Positions 36,802 through 47,470 of a stretch of 64,000 nt of DNA are shown here, piece after piece. The position numbers and the translations under genes were made by a program. The DNA lies in the NCBI GenBank assembly GCA_015698045.1, contig BLAL01000252.1, forward strand, positions 868,001 to 932,000, in the 5' to 3' direction. Under the pieces are notes generated by a model, which saw only the letters and a list, made by a program, of their open reading frames with translations, did not search any database and had not been told where the DNA came from. The stretch's first letter is position 1, and every line of letters starts with the position of its first letter. This DNA is from Rhizophagus clarus (taxonomy: Eukaryota; Glomeromycota; Glomeromycetes; Glomerales; Glomeraceae).

Positions 36802-36980
36802 CCGTATTTTATTGAAATTAAGCACCCCTTGAAAATAAGCACCTCTCTAAACTTTCAAAAATTTTTTATAAAAAAGTTATATATGTTACTAATAAAAAAA
36901 ATATTGAAAATAAGCACCACCTCGTACTTTTTACTCAAAATTCTTGCAAAAATGGGGTGCTTAATTTTGATAAAATATGG
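36802..36980. mobile_element. 179-bp Tc1/mariner-like MITE with TA target
   Basis: CCGTATTTTATTGAAATTAA and inverted CCATATTTTATCAAAATTAA are flanked by TA (36800-36801 and 36981-36982). GCACCCC lies just inside both ends. It is inserted in a small array of about 33-bp ATATTAATTATCTTAATATA units (36720-37040). Confidence 0.75.
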
Positions 36981-37377
36981 TAATATTTTTCATATTAATT
37001 ATCTTAATATAATATTTTTTATATTAATAATCTTAATATAATAAACTTAAAGTTGATCATTTTCAATCTGCCTTTAATTCATTTTCAATTTATTTTCAAT
37101 TTAATTTCAATCTAATTAAACTTTATTAGTAAAATAAATATATAATATAATCAAATTATTCAATATATTTTCAATCCACTTTCAATCTACTTTCAATCCA
37201 ATTTTAATTAAAAAGATTAGCATTGTAAATTGAATTGTATTATTATAATTTAAAATTTAAATATGATTATGTAAGTATAAATTTTTCCTTTTTTTAACAC
37301 TTATAAAGGATAAAAATATCTTAATTTTTCAAATTTTTAATCTTCAGACTCTAAATTTTAAATTTTTATTATTATAA

Positions 37378-37475
37378 TGATTAATCATCCTTGTCTTTAC
37401 CCTTACCCTCACCCTTACTCTCACCCTTACTCTCAACCTTGCCCTCACTCTCACTCTTACCCTCAACCTCAACCT
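37378..37475 (+). repeat. Hexanucleotide-like CTYACC tract encoding Tyr/Pro/His/Gln-Pro repeats
   Basis: CCCTTACCCTCACCCTTACT-type sequence superficially resembles degenerate telomere repeats, but it is in frame with the adjoining Myb/SANT-like segment and reads YPYPHPYSHPYSQP. I therefore read it as coding low-complexity sequence. It continues briefly after the MITE at 37710. Confidence 0.6.
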
Positions 37476-37709
37476 TAAGGTTGCCTGCCTAAATTAATTT
37501 TAAATTTAGCTAAACATCTAAACTCTAGTTTTACTGATTTTTTAATAATACTTTACTATTGTTTCGCTATTTAATATAATTTACTATAAGTTTTAACATT
37601 TGTCAAGTTTTGCTAATTTTTTACTAAGATTTTAATATAGTTTTGTCAAGTTTACTCTTTTAACATTTAGACAGTTTGCTAAACTACTTAGTTTTACCCA
37701 GCAACCTTA
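37476..37709. mobile_element. 234-bp hAT-type MITE, TAAGGTTGCCTGC family
   Basis: Ends TAAGGTTGCCTGCCTAAATT and inverted TAAGGTTGCTGGGTAAAACT; exact 8-bp duplication CTCAACCT at 37468-37475 and 37710-37717. The interior closely matches 53815-53984 plus 55688-55749. Confidence 0.88.
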
Positions 37710-38460
37710 CTCAACCTTAACTTCAACCTTATAATCAAACAAGAGTATTATGGATAGATGAACAGTGTGAATACCTGCTTGATCAAAGAATATACAGAAA
37801 TATCAAATTCTAGAACTTGTCATATAATAATAGAAATGAGTTTTGAAATTCTATAGCAGAAAAATTAATGATTATTTTAGAATAAATTTTGATTGGAAAC
37901 AAGTAAAAACTAAATGGAAAAATTTATTATAAGATTATTTAATAAATTTATATTTGAATAAAAGAAATATGTCTATTTTTTTTTACATGTATTGCTTTAT
38001 ATATATTAATATTTTAATGTTTTTAGAATCAAGTTTTGTACAGATTAAAAGATGTAAGAGGACATAATACGTGAAGTAAACAAAAATTTTTTGGATTATT
38101 TGAAAAAAGACCTTGAAGAAGATCAGGTAATAAAAATTTTATCTTTTAAATTCTTAAGATTAATAATTCAATTAATAATAATTTAATTAAAATAATAAAT
38201 AATAATATTTATTAGAATATATTGATAAAACAATTCATAATATGTATATAACATTTTAATGTAAAGAAAGGAATAGGAGAAATTAATTTTGTAATGTTTT
38301 ATTATCGTAAAAATAATATTTTTGCCTGATTTATGTATTTTCAATTTTTCATACTAATTAAACTAGATCATTCTATTCTTTTTATTCTTAATAGCACTGG
38401 TCAAAATCGATTCTATCAGGTACATATCAGGTACCTATATATCGGTGATTAATCAATTAT

Positions 38461-40489
38461 TTTTTTTTTTTTTTTTTTTTATTTAAGGCGTTGGAGCCGC
38501 ACTCTGTTTTATTAAGTAAAATGAGGGTACATTAACATACCACTAAAATACAAATAACGTTACTTCAAGCCACAAAGGACCTGTCTTACCATCCGCCTGA
38601 AAAAATTAACTACTAATATAAAGGAATAAAGGTATCGAAAAAGAAAAAGGAATATTGGGGAAAATAATCTACTCTAAAACAACTAACCAGCTAGGATTAA
38701 CCGTCCCATCTATGACTAACTTTCTGTTTCTAGTATGCTAGCAACATAAACTAATGAGCTGTTCCAGCAAGTGCTTGATTTCCACCTTGTTAAGATTACC
38801 CAGGTGCCCATTGCCGGACTTACGCTGTCCCTTGTTCATATTGGAAGAGGTTGAACGTCCAGAAGGTTTCTGAGACTGCGTGAGATTAAGTGAGTTAGTA
38901 TTATTTTCATGATTGTTGCTGTTGCGTGACTTGAGTGATCCAAGAGGCGTGCGATTTGATCCAGTAACCACCAGATAGGAGCCCGCTTTCTTGTGAGAGG
39001 AGGATCTTGAGCCTGAGCCTGTAGCCTTCGGCTGTCGCCTTGGTGAACGAAAGGATGGAGTGGAATGTTTGCACCAAGCTAATTCAGTCTGATTCCACAT
39101 TTGATTCTTGGCTAACCTACGGGATAACGCGTCCCATGTTGCGAAGTAGCCGATGAGAGTCCTAGTGCCATCCTGTTCTTTGATTATTTTGAAAGATTGG
39201 AGATTGCTATCGTTGATGAAGGGGCCTGAAGTGCCATTGGGAAATAGTAACTCAATCGTCATATCCTCAGGGATATTTGTGATTGCCGCCTGGAATTTTT
39301 CTCGTTGCTTACGTTCTGAAAGAGACCAAGCTGCCGGGAACCATCGTACAGGAAGAGAGCTGAGGGAAACCGTCCAGTCACCATTATTATATGCCTTAAG
39401 ACAATTATGGTTGGGTGTAAGTCTGACCCTTGCTGTTTGGTATTTCTTTTGCACTCTCGTGCTGACAGACACCACTTTTCCCCATTTATTAAGTTCGCTG
39501 AGGAGTTGATAATTTGTCCATTTAGCTGGAATATCATAGACCACTAGATCCAAGGTGAGGTTCTTATCTTTCTCCTCAGGTTGGTATCCAGTGATAATAA
39601 GGTTGTTATCTCCTGTACTACTCTCATCTTTGCGTTTCTTTTTTGTAAGCGAAGCGGTCTTATCATCACTTTGATCGCTGCGCTTGGTTGAAGCAGAAGG
39701 TTGAGTTGGGGGTGGTGAGAGTATGGGCTTCTGACTATCAAGGGTGGAATCAGGTGATGTAGTCGAAGAGTTGAGTGAGGCAGCTTCCTGCAAGAATTTA
39801 GTTTTTTCCGCGCGCTTCTCTTGTTTCTTCAGCTTTTTTTTCTGATTCTTAGTCAAAACCGGTTTCCAGGAGTTATTACTTGTTTCGGAGGAAGTAGGAG
39901 GTGGATCAGCCTGCGAGGACGTTGATTGGTGCGCGAGATCCATATCCATTGCCAAATCCGGTATATCTGCATGATCTTCGGGCATTTGCGCCGTGCCAGT
40001 CTTTGTCAACTGATCTGTCAGCAAATCAATTTCTGATTGGTGCCTTAATGTTTGTGCCGCGATTACCTCATCCACCTCGAGTGCAATCTTATCGTAGGTG
40101 GGGAAGACGAGCTCTTCAAGAAGGATAGAGAAAGACCAGTGAGCCAAAGTGGCTATGACCGTAGAAGCAACCACTTGTTGTTGGGAAGCTTTAGGCTTGA
40201 CTGTTAATAAGCCTGGGTCCAGTCGATAGTCGGGTACTTTGTCGAAAATTTCAGCCGCTCCAGCCGTGGTCACCGTTAGGCCTTCGCAAAGCTGAGGACA
40301 TCGAAGTAGGATAGTTCGAAATATATCACTGAGGTGTTTTTTAAAAGAGTTAGCAGTCGCTTTCTTGATAGTTTTAACGTCGTTTGCGTCCATTTCCTTG
40401 AGAAAAGGTGGAGTTTTATTAGAGGCAAGTTCGTAAAAACTTTTTAGAAAATTTTGGGCTGAGTGATCAGCGGGAAGAGATTGAATTCT
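38461..40489 (-). mobile_element. Poly(A)-tailed ORF1-only retroposon (half-LINE-like), 17-bp TSD
   Basis: A 2029-bp insert ends (minus-strand sense) in an uninterrupted run of 20 A and is flanked by an exact 17-bp duplication, GGTGATTAATCAATTAT, at 38444-38460 and 40490-40506. This is the signature of target-primed reverse transcription. It contains a 5' leader of about 96 bp, a complete 551-codon ORF and a 3' UTR of about 255 bp, and no reverse transcriptase. Its GC content is visibly much higher than that of the flanks, which suggests a recent insertion not yet decayed. Confidence 0.85.
38738..40393 (-). CDS. LINE ORF1-like protein, intact, 551 aa
   Basis: Single uninterrupted frame beginning MDANDVKTIKKATANSFKKH. 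An N-terminal helical region (about residues 1-130) is followed by a Ser/Thr/Pro-rich, Lys-rich linker (LTKNQKKKLKKQEKRAEKTK near residue 180). A compact central fold follows with VVYDIPAKWTNYQLLSELNK and GKVVSVSTRVQKKYQTARVR (about 280-325), whose pattern resembles an RRM-like nucleic-acid-binding domain. Then come WFPAAWSLSERKQREKFQ and a basic C-terminal tail (HSTPSFRSPRRQPK...) ending HLLEQLISLCC. Decayed homologues in this window (56.7-57.5 kb) share YDI-A-W and the basic tail, so I infer the ORF1/gag-like protein of a LINE. No RT, endonuclease or Cys-knuckle is seen. Function is inferred from family context only. Confidence 0.7.
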   Translation of the reverse strand: MDANDVKTIKKATANSFKKHLSDIFRTILLRCPQLCEGLTVTTAGAAEIFDKVPDYRLDPGLLTVKPKASQQQVVASTVIATLAHWSFSILLEELVFPTYDKIALEVDEVIAAQTLRHQSEIDLLTDQLTKTGTAQMPEDHADIPDLAMDMDLAHQSTSSQADPPPTSSETSNNSWKPVLTKNQKKKLKKQEKRAEKTKFLQEAASLNSSTTSPDSTLDSQKPILSPPPTQPSASTKRSDQSDDKTASLTKKKRKDESSTGDNNLIITGYQPEEKDKNLTLDLVVYDIPAKWTNYQLLSELNKWGKVVSVSTRVQKKYQTARVRLTPNHNCLKAYNNGDWTVSLSSLPVRWFPAAWSLSERKQREKFQAAITNIPEDMTIELLFPNGTSGPFINDSNLQSFKIIKEQDGTRTLIGYFATWDALSRRLAKNQMWNQTELAWCKHSTPSFRSPRRQPKATGSGSRSSSHKKAGSYLVVTGSNRTPLGSLKSRNSNNHENNTNSLNLTQSQKPSGRSTSSNMNKGQRKSGNGHLGNLNKVEIKHLLEQLISLCC

Positions 40490-40820
40490 GGTGATTAATC
40501 AATTATATATTGGGCATTTTTACATATCAGATACCCAATTTATCATATCAAAAATACACCTAAAAATTAAGACCCCCAATATCTAAATTATTAGTCACTG
40601 ATATGTTTTCTAAGAGATATTAGGCACTGATATTTGTACGAAATTCTAATGATCAGAGGTACTATTAATCGACAGTCACATAACTAATTATTGATAATCT
40701 TTAAAAAAAGATCATTTAAATATAAAATTTACTTTTATATTTATTCTTTTTTTTAGGATGCCAAATCTCTCGTTTGTAGAACAACTAAAGATGGAAGCGA
40801 CTCATCGGTTCAGCTCCAAC

Positions 40821-42233
40821 TAAAGTTACCTGCTGAAATTCAATTGGCCAATGTTGAAATGTCAAAACCTAAAATATGTCGAAATGCTAAAATGCCGAAA
40901 TAGTTTTGACACGTCAAAATTGTTGAAACTAGTTTCGACATGTCGAAACTGCTGAAACTAAAATCACAATGTTTCGCAACGGGTTTCATTTATTATAATA
41001 AAAATTCAAAAATAAGAACCGTTTTGCAACGTTTTTTATTAAATAATTGAAAAACCATTGCGCAATAGTTTTTTTTCTTTAAGTTAAAAAATAAAAAATG
41101 TTTTGCAACGTTTTTTATTAAATGCTTGAAAAACTGTTGCAAAACGGTTTTTTTTTAAGTTAAAAAAGCTTGAAAAACTATTGCGAAATGGTTTTTTTGC
41201 TTAAAAATTCAAAAATAAAAATGTTTCGCAACGTTTTTATTAAATAATCGAAAAATTGTTGCGAAATGGTTTTTTTTTCTAAGTTAAAAAAATTTGAAAA
41301 ACTGTTGCGAAATGGTTCTTTTTGCTTAAAAATTCAAAAATAAAAAAACGTTTCACAACGTTTTTTATTAAATAATTGAAAAACTGTTGCGAAACAGTTT
41401 TTTTTATTTAAAAAATCAAAAATAAAAAACATTTCGCAACGTTTTTTATTAAATACTTGAAAACCTGTTGCGAAATGGTTTTTTTTTTAAGTTAAAAAAA
41501 TAAAAAACGTTTCGCAACATTTTTTATTAAATAATTGAAAACTGTTGCAAAATGGTTTTTTTTTCTAAGTTAAAAAAAAAAGCTTGAAAAATGTTGCGTT
41601 TTTCGCTTAAAAATTAAAAATAAAAAATATTTCGCAACATTTTTTATTAAATAATTGAAAAACTGTTGCGAAACGGTTTTTTTTGTTTAAAAAATCAAAA
41701 ATAAAAAATATTTCGCAACATTTTTTATTAAATACCGTTGCAAAAATGGTTTTTTTTGTTTAAAAAATCAAAAATAAAAAATGGTTCGCAACGTTTTTTA
41801 TTAAATACCGTTGCAAAACGGTTTTTTTTAAGTTAAAAAAATAAAAAATGTTTCATAACGTTTTTTATTAAATACTTGAAAAACCGTTGCGAAACAGTTT
41901 TTTTTTCTAAGTTAAAAAAAAAAACTTGAAAAACGTTGCATTTTTCGCTTAAAAAATCAAAAATAAAAAATGTTTCACAACGTTTTTTATTAAATACTTA
42001 AAAACCCGTTGCGAAACAGTTTTTTTTGTTTAAAAATTAAAAAATAAAAAACGTCTCGCAACGTTTTTTATTAAATATTTGAAAAACCATTGCGAAACGG
42101 TTTTTTTTGTTAAATTGACAATAGTGATTGCTGTTTGATATGTATATATTATATATATTACGTGACGAAATAGTTTTGACAATTTCGACAATTTCGACAT
42201 GTCAAAACTCTTTAGTTTCGGCAGGCAACTTTA
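40821..42233. mobile_element. 1.4-kb hAT-type element nested near the left end of the 6.4-kb hAT
   Basis: Ends TAAAGTTACCTGCTGAAATT and inverted TAAAGTTGCCTGCCGAAACT; exact 8-bp duplication GCTCCAAC at 40813-40820 and 42234-42241. Subterminal ATGTCGAAA/TTTCGACA motifs lie at both sides. The interior 40970-42110 is a large array of AACGTTTTTTATTAAATA / TGTTGCGAAACGGTTTTTTT palindromic units. Confidence 0.88.
40970..42110. repeat. Palindromic GTTTCGCAACG array, longest copy
   Basis: About 13 alternating units of ATGTTTCGCAACGTTTTTTA and its complement (AAACTGTTGCGAAACGGTTT), spaced by TTAAATAATTGAAAA and TTAAGTTAAAAAA. The same core occurs at 5340, 8640, 23950, 27880 and, as a short version, 54230-54290. 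CG positions vary to TG or CA between units. Confidence 0.8.
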
Positions 42234-42639
42234 GCTCCAACTCAGTGGACTGACTCAACCGACTCATGAGCGGCTCATCCTGAACTGACTTGAACTGGCT
42301 TGAACTGACTTGAACTGCACAAACTGATTCAGACTGACTCAGATTGACTTGAACTGACTTGAACTGACTCAGACTGATTCGAACTGACTCGAACCGACTT
42401 ACGCCTGATTAATAAACAAAACTGAAATAATTTTTTTTTCTTCATTATGAACATCAAAGACAATACAATAATCGCAGAATGTTTTCAACTAGACGTTTAA
42501 CATAAACATAAATCACTATTTTTCAAGATTATTTTAATATATTAATAATAATATTTATTTTTTAATTAATAAAAAAATGAATTTCTATTTTTTAAAAATA
42601 AATCTCTATATTTTAAAAATGAATCTCTATTTTTTAAAA

Positions 42640-43410
42640 ATAAAAAAAACAGTGAATCAGTTTTTTTTTTCATTAAAAAAAGCAGAGAATCATTTTTTTT
42701 CATTAAAATGAAAAAAAAAACCAATTTTTATTAAAAAAAACGATTAACTTTTTTTTAATGAAAAAAAAACTGATTCACTGTTTTTTTAATGAAAAAAAAC
42801 CAATTTTTATTAAAAATAAAATGCTTCCCTGTTTTTTTTTAATGAAGAAAAAAATGATTCCCTGTTTTTTTTAATGAAAAAAAACTGATTCCCTATTTTT
42901 TTTAATGAAAAAAAAAATGATTCCCTGTTTTTTTTAATGAAAAAAAACTGATTCCCTATTTTTTTTAATGAAAAAAAACTGATCCCCTGTTTTTTTTAAT
43001 GAAAAAAAACCAATTTTTAATAAAAAACGATCCACTATTTTTTTTAATGAAAAAAAAATGATTCTCTATTTTTTTTTAATGAAAAAAAATGATTCTCTGT
43101 TTTTTTTAATGAAAAAAAAATGATTCTCTGTTTTTTTTAATGAAAAAAAAATGATTCTCTGTTTTTTTTAATGAAAAAAAAATGATTCTCTGTTTTTTTT
43201 AATGAAAAAAAAATGATTCTCTGTTTTTTTTAATGAAAAAAAACTGATTCTCTGTTTTTTTTAATAAAAAAAAACTGATTCACTGTTTTTTAATGAAAAA
43301 AAAACCAATTTTTAATAAAAAAAATGATCCACTGTTTTTTTTAATGAAAAAAAAATAATTCTTTGTTTTTTTAATGAAAAAAGAAACGATTTTCTGTTTT
43401 TTTTTAATGA
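42640..43410. repeat. Minisatellite, about 31-bp unit, over 20 copies
   Basis: Units of TTTTTTTTAATGAAAAAAAA followed by TGATTCTCTG or a variant (CTGATTCCCTA, CCAATTTTTAA). Runs of near-identical units at 43070-43250 suggest recent slippage. Each T8/A8 pair can form a small hairpin. It lies inside the 6.4-kb hAT. Confidence 0.85.
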
Positions 43411-43699
43411 TTGTTTTAATAAAACAAATTTTTTTAATAAACATTTACATTTTTCAATATTTATAGTGAAAAACCATTTTATTTGATATTTAAATATTAA
43501 CCAATTACGAAAATTTAATAATTGTTTATACGTGAAACTTAATTAATATATGAAACTTTATTATAAATAATTGATAAAAAAAATACTAGAAGAATAAATA
43601 ATTAATATATGAAACTTTATTATAAATAATTGATAAAAAAAATACTAGAAGAATAAATAATTAATATATATAACAATAAACATAAAATTTATAAATTAG

Positions 43700-45817
43700 T
43701 TACATTTCTTTCACTAAATTATTTGATATCCAACTTTTCATACATAATGAAGCTCTTGCCGTTTCTGGCAATAATTTGTTTTGAGTTTTAGTTATTGTAT
43801 GACCAGTAACAGAAAAAACTTGTTTAGATGCTACACTCGTAGCTTGAATTGTTAAAAAGTCCCTCGCCATCTCACAAAGAGTTGGAAATTCATTGCCATG
43901 TACCTGCCATCATAGTAGTGGATCAGCTTCTTCATCATTTAATATAGCTAAATAATAATCCAGTTCAGTTTTCTTTGATTCTGTACTTGGAGTTACTTCA
44001 TTGGCAGGTGTCTGACTTGTTTCTTTTCGAAGTTGTAAAAATATCGGCGAGCACTTTTAGGAGAATGTTGTTTTTGATCTGTAAATGAAGAATTTGAGGA
44101 ATTGGCACGCTTTTTATATATTTCATAAATGGTTTGAATATGCTGACGAGCATTTGTTTCATTTGTAAAAATTTCTAGCTTATTACAAGGGTCTAATATT
44201 GCTGATGTGATTGAATTTTTATCCATTATTTCCCAATATTCATCAATTTTACTAGATATTACTTTTGCTACTTCTCGTTGTGTATTATTATCATTTTCTT
44301 CAAATCTTTTTAGATGTGATTGTATTCCTATATAAATAAGGCAAACTTCTCCCATTGTTAGATAAGAAATTCCTGACAAATATCTTGTGGCCTTTTCTAA
44401 AGGTTCCAGAAGTGAAATAGTATCCTATTTAGAAAAAATTAGTATTAACAAAAAAATTAATACATAATTTCTTATTAAATTAAATATAATTTGGTTTATT
44501 TACCTTAATTGCAGTCCATTCACTATTAATTGGATATAGAGATTTTATTAATTTATCATCAGCTGCTAATAAATAAATTTAAAGCAGGTTTAAGTTCTAC
44601 AAAGCGTTTCAGTATATAGTATATGGAATTCTACCGAATTTCAATGTCCAAAATTGGTTTTAAATGACGAATTTTTTTTAATTCACAGAATTGCTTAAGT
44701 GCATTATTAATTCGAGTTGATTTTTTAATAGTTTTTGATAATTTGCGTACTTTAATTACTGCAGCATCAACTAGTCTTAAGCCTTGTTTAACTCCCAAAT
44801 TCAATACATGTCCAGTATAACGATAATGAGAAAAGGTCATCATTGAAAATTCATTATCAAAAGATGAAGCAATTTCACGGTCACAAACCACCATAGCTGA
44901 TTCATTATCAGTAGTCAAGGCAATAATTCTATTTGAAATATTGAATTCTTGTAAAACTCGCATAATCTCATTAGAGATATTTATTTCTGTATGACTAATA
45001 TTAAAAGGAATTATATCAAATAAAAAATTACATAATTTCCAATCAGAATTTATATAGTGTAATATTAAACTTAGAAAACTTTCTTGATTTATTGAATAGC
45101 TCCACATGTCTGCTGTCAAGGAAAATCGTCTAACAATCTTGCAAAGTTTATTTTTGATTTGATTTCTTTGGATATTAAAAGAATCAGTTATTAAATCTAT
45201 TAATAAAAAAAAAAAAATAATTAAAATTTATATGAATGTTATTATAAATTAATATTTAATTATTAAAGTAAACCTAACCTTTTACTTTGTGTCTATTAGG
45301 TATTGTATAGCGTGAACAAAAAAAAATTGATAAATTTTTTAAAATAATAATTTTCAACTATAATAAATGGTTGTAAATCACAAATTAACCATTGAATAAG
45401 ACAATTATCATGCTCTTCTTGTTGTTTTTTTTCAACTGGATCTTGATTTTTATTTTCAACAACTTTAGTATATTTCTTTGTAGAGACATTTATTTGATGT
45501 TTTTCAAGATGTCTTTATAAAGTTGTTACACTAGTTGTTAATTTGTATTTGAATGAACATCTTTTACAAACATTAAATCCTGGGGCAGAAGAAGGATTTT
45601 TATCAAAGTATAACCATACTGTGCTTACTCCTACTAAAGATGATGTTTCAGAATCTTGAAAAATTTGGCTTATTGATTCATTAGGATTGATATCATAATC
45701 TCATTCTTGGTTATCAAAATTTATGTATTCTCTATTATTAAAATATTCAAGATTATATTCATCATCATCACTTATTACTGTTTCTTTGGATAATAATTCT
45801 TTTTCTATTTTTTCCAT
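43700..45817 (-). pseudogene. Decayed hAT transposase with BED finger and dimerisation domain
   Basis: Minus-strand frames begin MEKIEKELLSKETVISDDDE at 45817. A BED-type zinc finger follows (STVWLYFDKN...GFNVCKRC...RHLEKH, about 45480-45650). The RNase-H-like core is MTADMWSYSINQESFLSLIL... with LTTDNESAMV and HVLNLGVKQGL (45119-44631). A helical insertion (DEYWEIMDKNSITSAILDP) is at 44379-43993. The C-terminal hAT dimerisation domain LDYYLAILNDEEADPLL-stop-WQVHGNEFPTL and ASVASKQVFSV-like segments end near 43700. At least two stops are TGA where the family has Trp (DPLLWW; QEWDYD). Introns near 44430-44500 and 45190-45290 are likely. Inactive but relatively young. Confidence 0.85.
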
Positions 45818-47189
45818 AATAGATAATTTAACTTTAAGTTTATATTTTATAAATTTTTTTTTTTTTTTTTAGCCATCCTTTTTTGCATTTTATATAAAAA
45901 TTTTTTTATTATTTTTAATCTTACTCAGAATAACTCATTTTGATCTGATTTGAATTTAGTTAAGTTTAATCAAAATCAAAAATTTGTTTTTTTTTATCAA
46001 TTTTAAAGATTCGTATTTAGTTAAGTTAAATCAGATGATTCTTTTTAATACAAAGAAATTGGCTTTTTTTGTTTAATCAAAATTTAATTAAAAGTAAATA
46101 TTTAATCAGATTTGAACATTCTGGATTAAAAATAAAAGTATTAATTAAAAGTAAATATTTAATCTGATTTAGATGTTTCAGATTGAAAATTCAGGTATAA
46201 AAAGAAAATTATTTTTTTTATTGAGAAGTATACATATTACAGCCTTTTATAAAGGGAAATTTGATTCTAATCTTGGTTTGGTTTAAATTTGAACGAATAT
46301 TTTTTCTGTAAACTTCATAAATAAAAAGGAAACCTGTTTCTTTTTTTAGTTTAATTAATTATAAAATGATTTTTTTCAATAATACCTTTTATGTAAATTA
46401 AATGATTTTAATAAATATTTAAAAAAGGTTACTCTTGATTGCGCATCTAAGAAAGGTTATAATCATATGCCTATCTTAATTGCGCCTTCAATTTCAAAAA
46501 AAATAAATTCTAAAAAAGGTTACTCTTACTTGTACCATTATGCTTATTCCCATCTGCGCCCTTAAAAAAGGTTACAATCATATGCTTATCCTTCAAATTT
46601 TCAAAAAAAAAAATTCTAAAAAAAGTTACCCTTTGCTTGTACTCCTAAAAAAAGGTTATAATCATATGTTTATCTATGCGAATTTACATTAAAAATTATT
46701 ATAACCTAAATTATTATCAATAATAAGAAAAGAAAAGAATTGACTTTACTGTCAAAGTCAAGAGAATGTAACTTATCATTGAATTCAAAAAATTTGATTA
46801 ATATAAAATTATTACAATTAAAAATAAAAATTAACAAATAATTTGATTCAATTGTATTGAATAATAAATATACAGTATTTTATTAATAAAATTAATAATA
46901 ATAATAAACAAATATCAAAGTTTGACCAGGCCAAGTAAGTCCAAGTCGGTCCAAGTAGGTCCAAGTCAGTTCGAGTCAGTCCAAGTCAGTATGAGTCAGT
47001 TTGAGTCAGTCTAAGTTGGTCTGAGTCAGTCCAAGTCGGTTCAAGTCAGTTGAGTCAGTTTGAGTCAGTCTGAGTCAGTTCAGAGTCGGTTTAAGTCAGT
47101 CTGAACTGAACTGAGTAGTGAGTCATGAACCAACTTAAAATCATGCTCAAGCTGCTTATTTATCGAGTTTTACCATCTCTAAGAACAAC

Positions 47190-47470
47190 AGGACTTCTTT
47201 TTTTCGCCAGACCTTTGGATGAACCTGGACTTGGAATGTAAGGAATAGAGGAGGAGAAGATTTCTTATTAATATTAAAGAAACGTACTAACATTTCTTTC
47301 TTTCTTTTTTTTTAACTATCAAATTTGGACGAATTGAGCTTAAAACGTAAGGAACAGGTTCTTTTTTAATATTACTGTAAAGAAACGTATCATTCTAACA
47401 TTTCTTTCTTCTTTTTTTGACTTTTTGAACAAGCCTGAACTTAAAATGTAAGGAATGAAGAGCAGTAATT
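47190..47470. repeat. Tandem repeat, about 115-bp units, target of the 6.4-kb hAT
   Basis: Three diverged units, each with TTGGATGAACCTGGACTTGG-like, AATGTAAGGAATAG-like and AACATTTCTTTCTTTC segments. The order (T-rich tract, short segment, GTAAGG) recalls the exon-like arrays elsewhere, but similarity is weaker. Confidence 0.45.

Larger units (their letters stand above)
36034..38095 (+). pseudogene. Decayed gene with Tyr/Pro-rich linker and Myb/SANT-like domain
   Basis: Broken plus-strand frames: SEYDLLSDIFFIQEQKSCVR (about 36097-36150), ASIINSITSHNISFKRLF (36252-36305), ELKAPEVKIRVINKKEIDFS (about 36575-36640) and KVFNINDLVNSTLGN (about 36655-36698). From 37378 one frame reads MINHPCLYPYPHPYSHPYS followed by QPCPHSHSYPQPQP. 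After a MITE it continues QPYNQTRVLWIDEQCEYLLD, then SYNNRNEF and WKQVKTKWKNL, which has the spacing of tryptophans in Myb/SANT-like DNA-binding domains. It may be a transposon accessory gene or a captured host gene. Two MITEs (36802-36980, 37476-37709) and several stops interrupt it. Confidence 0.5.
40786..47181. mobile_element. 6.4-kb hAT transposon with decayed transposase and nested MITE
   Basis: Termini TAAAGATGGAAGCGACTC and inverted TAGAGATGGTAAAACTCG; exact 8-bp duplication AGAACAAC at 40778-40785 and 47182-47189. Left (42240-42410) and right (46930-47140) subterminal zones contain dozens of GACTTGAACTGACT-type and complementary AGTCAGTCCAAGTC motifs, a typical arrangement of transposase-binding repeats. 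The interior holds the transposase pseudogene (43700-45817), a 31-bp minisatellite (42640-43410) and a 1.4-kb nested element (40821-42233). Confidence 0.9.

Noticed and set aside
37378..37475. Possible interstitial telomere repeat
   Set aside because: The motif is CTYACC-like and not a uniform CCCTAA, and it is in frame with adjacent coding sequence.
39153..40128. Open frames overlapping the 551-aa gene on both strands
   Set aside because: Shadow frames of a relatively GC-rich coding region; the 551-aa frame has family-like motifs and the others do not.
40970..42110. CRISPR-like array (regular repeats and spacers)
   Set aside because: Repeats alternate in orientation, the spacers are themselves repeated, the context is eukaryotic, and the array is bounded by hAT termini.
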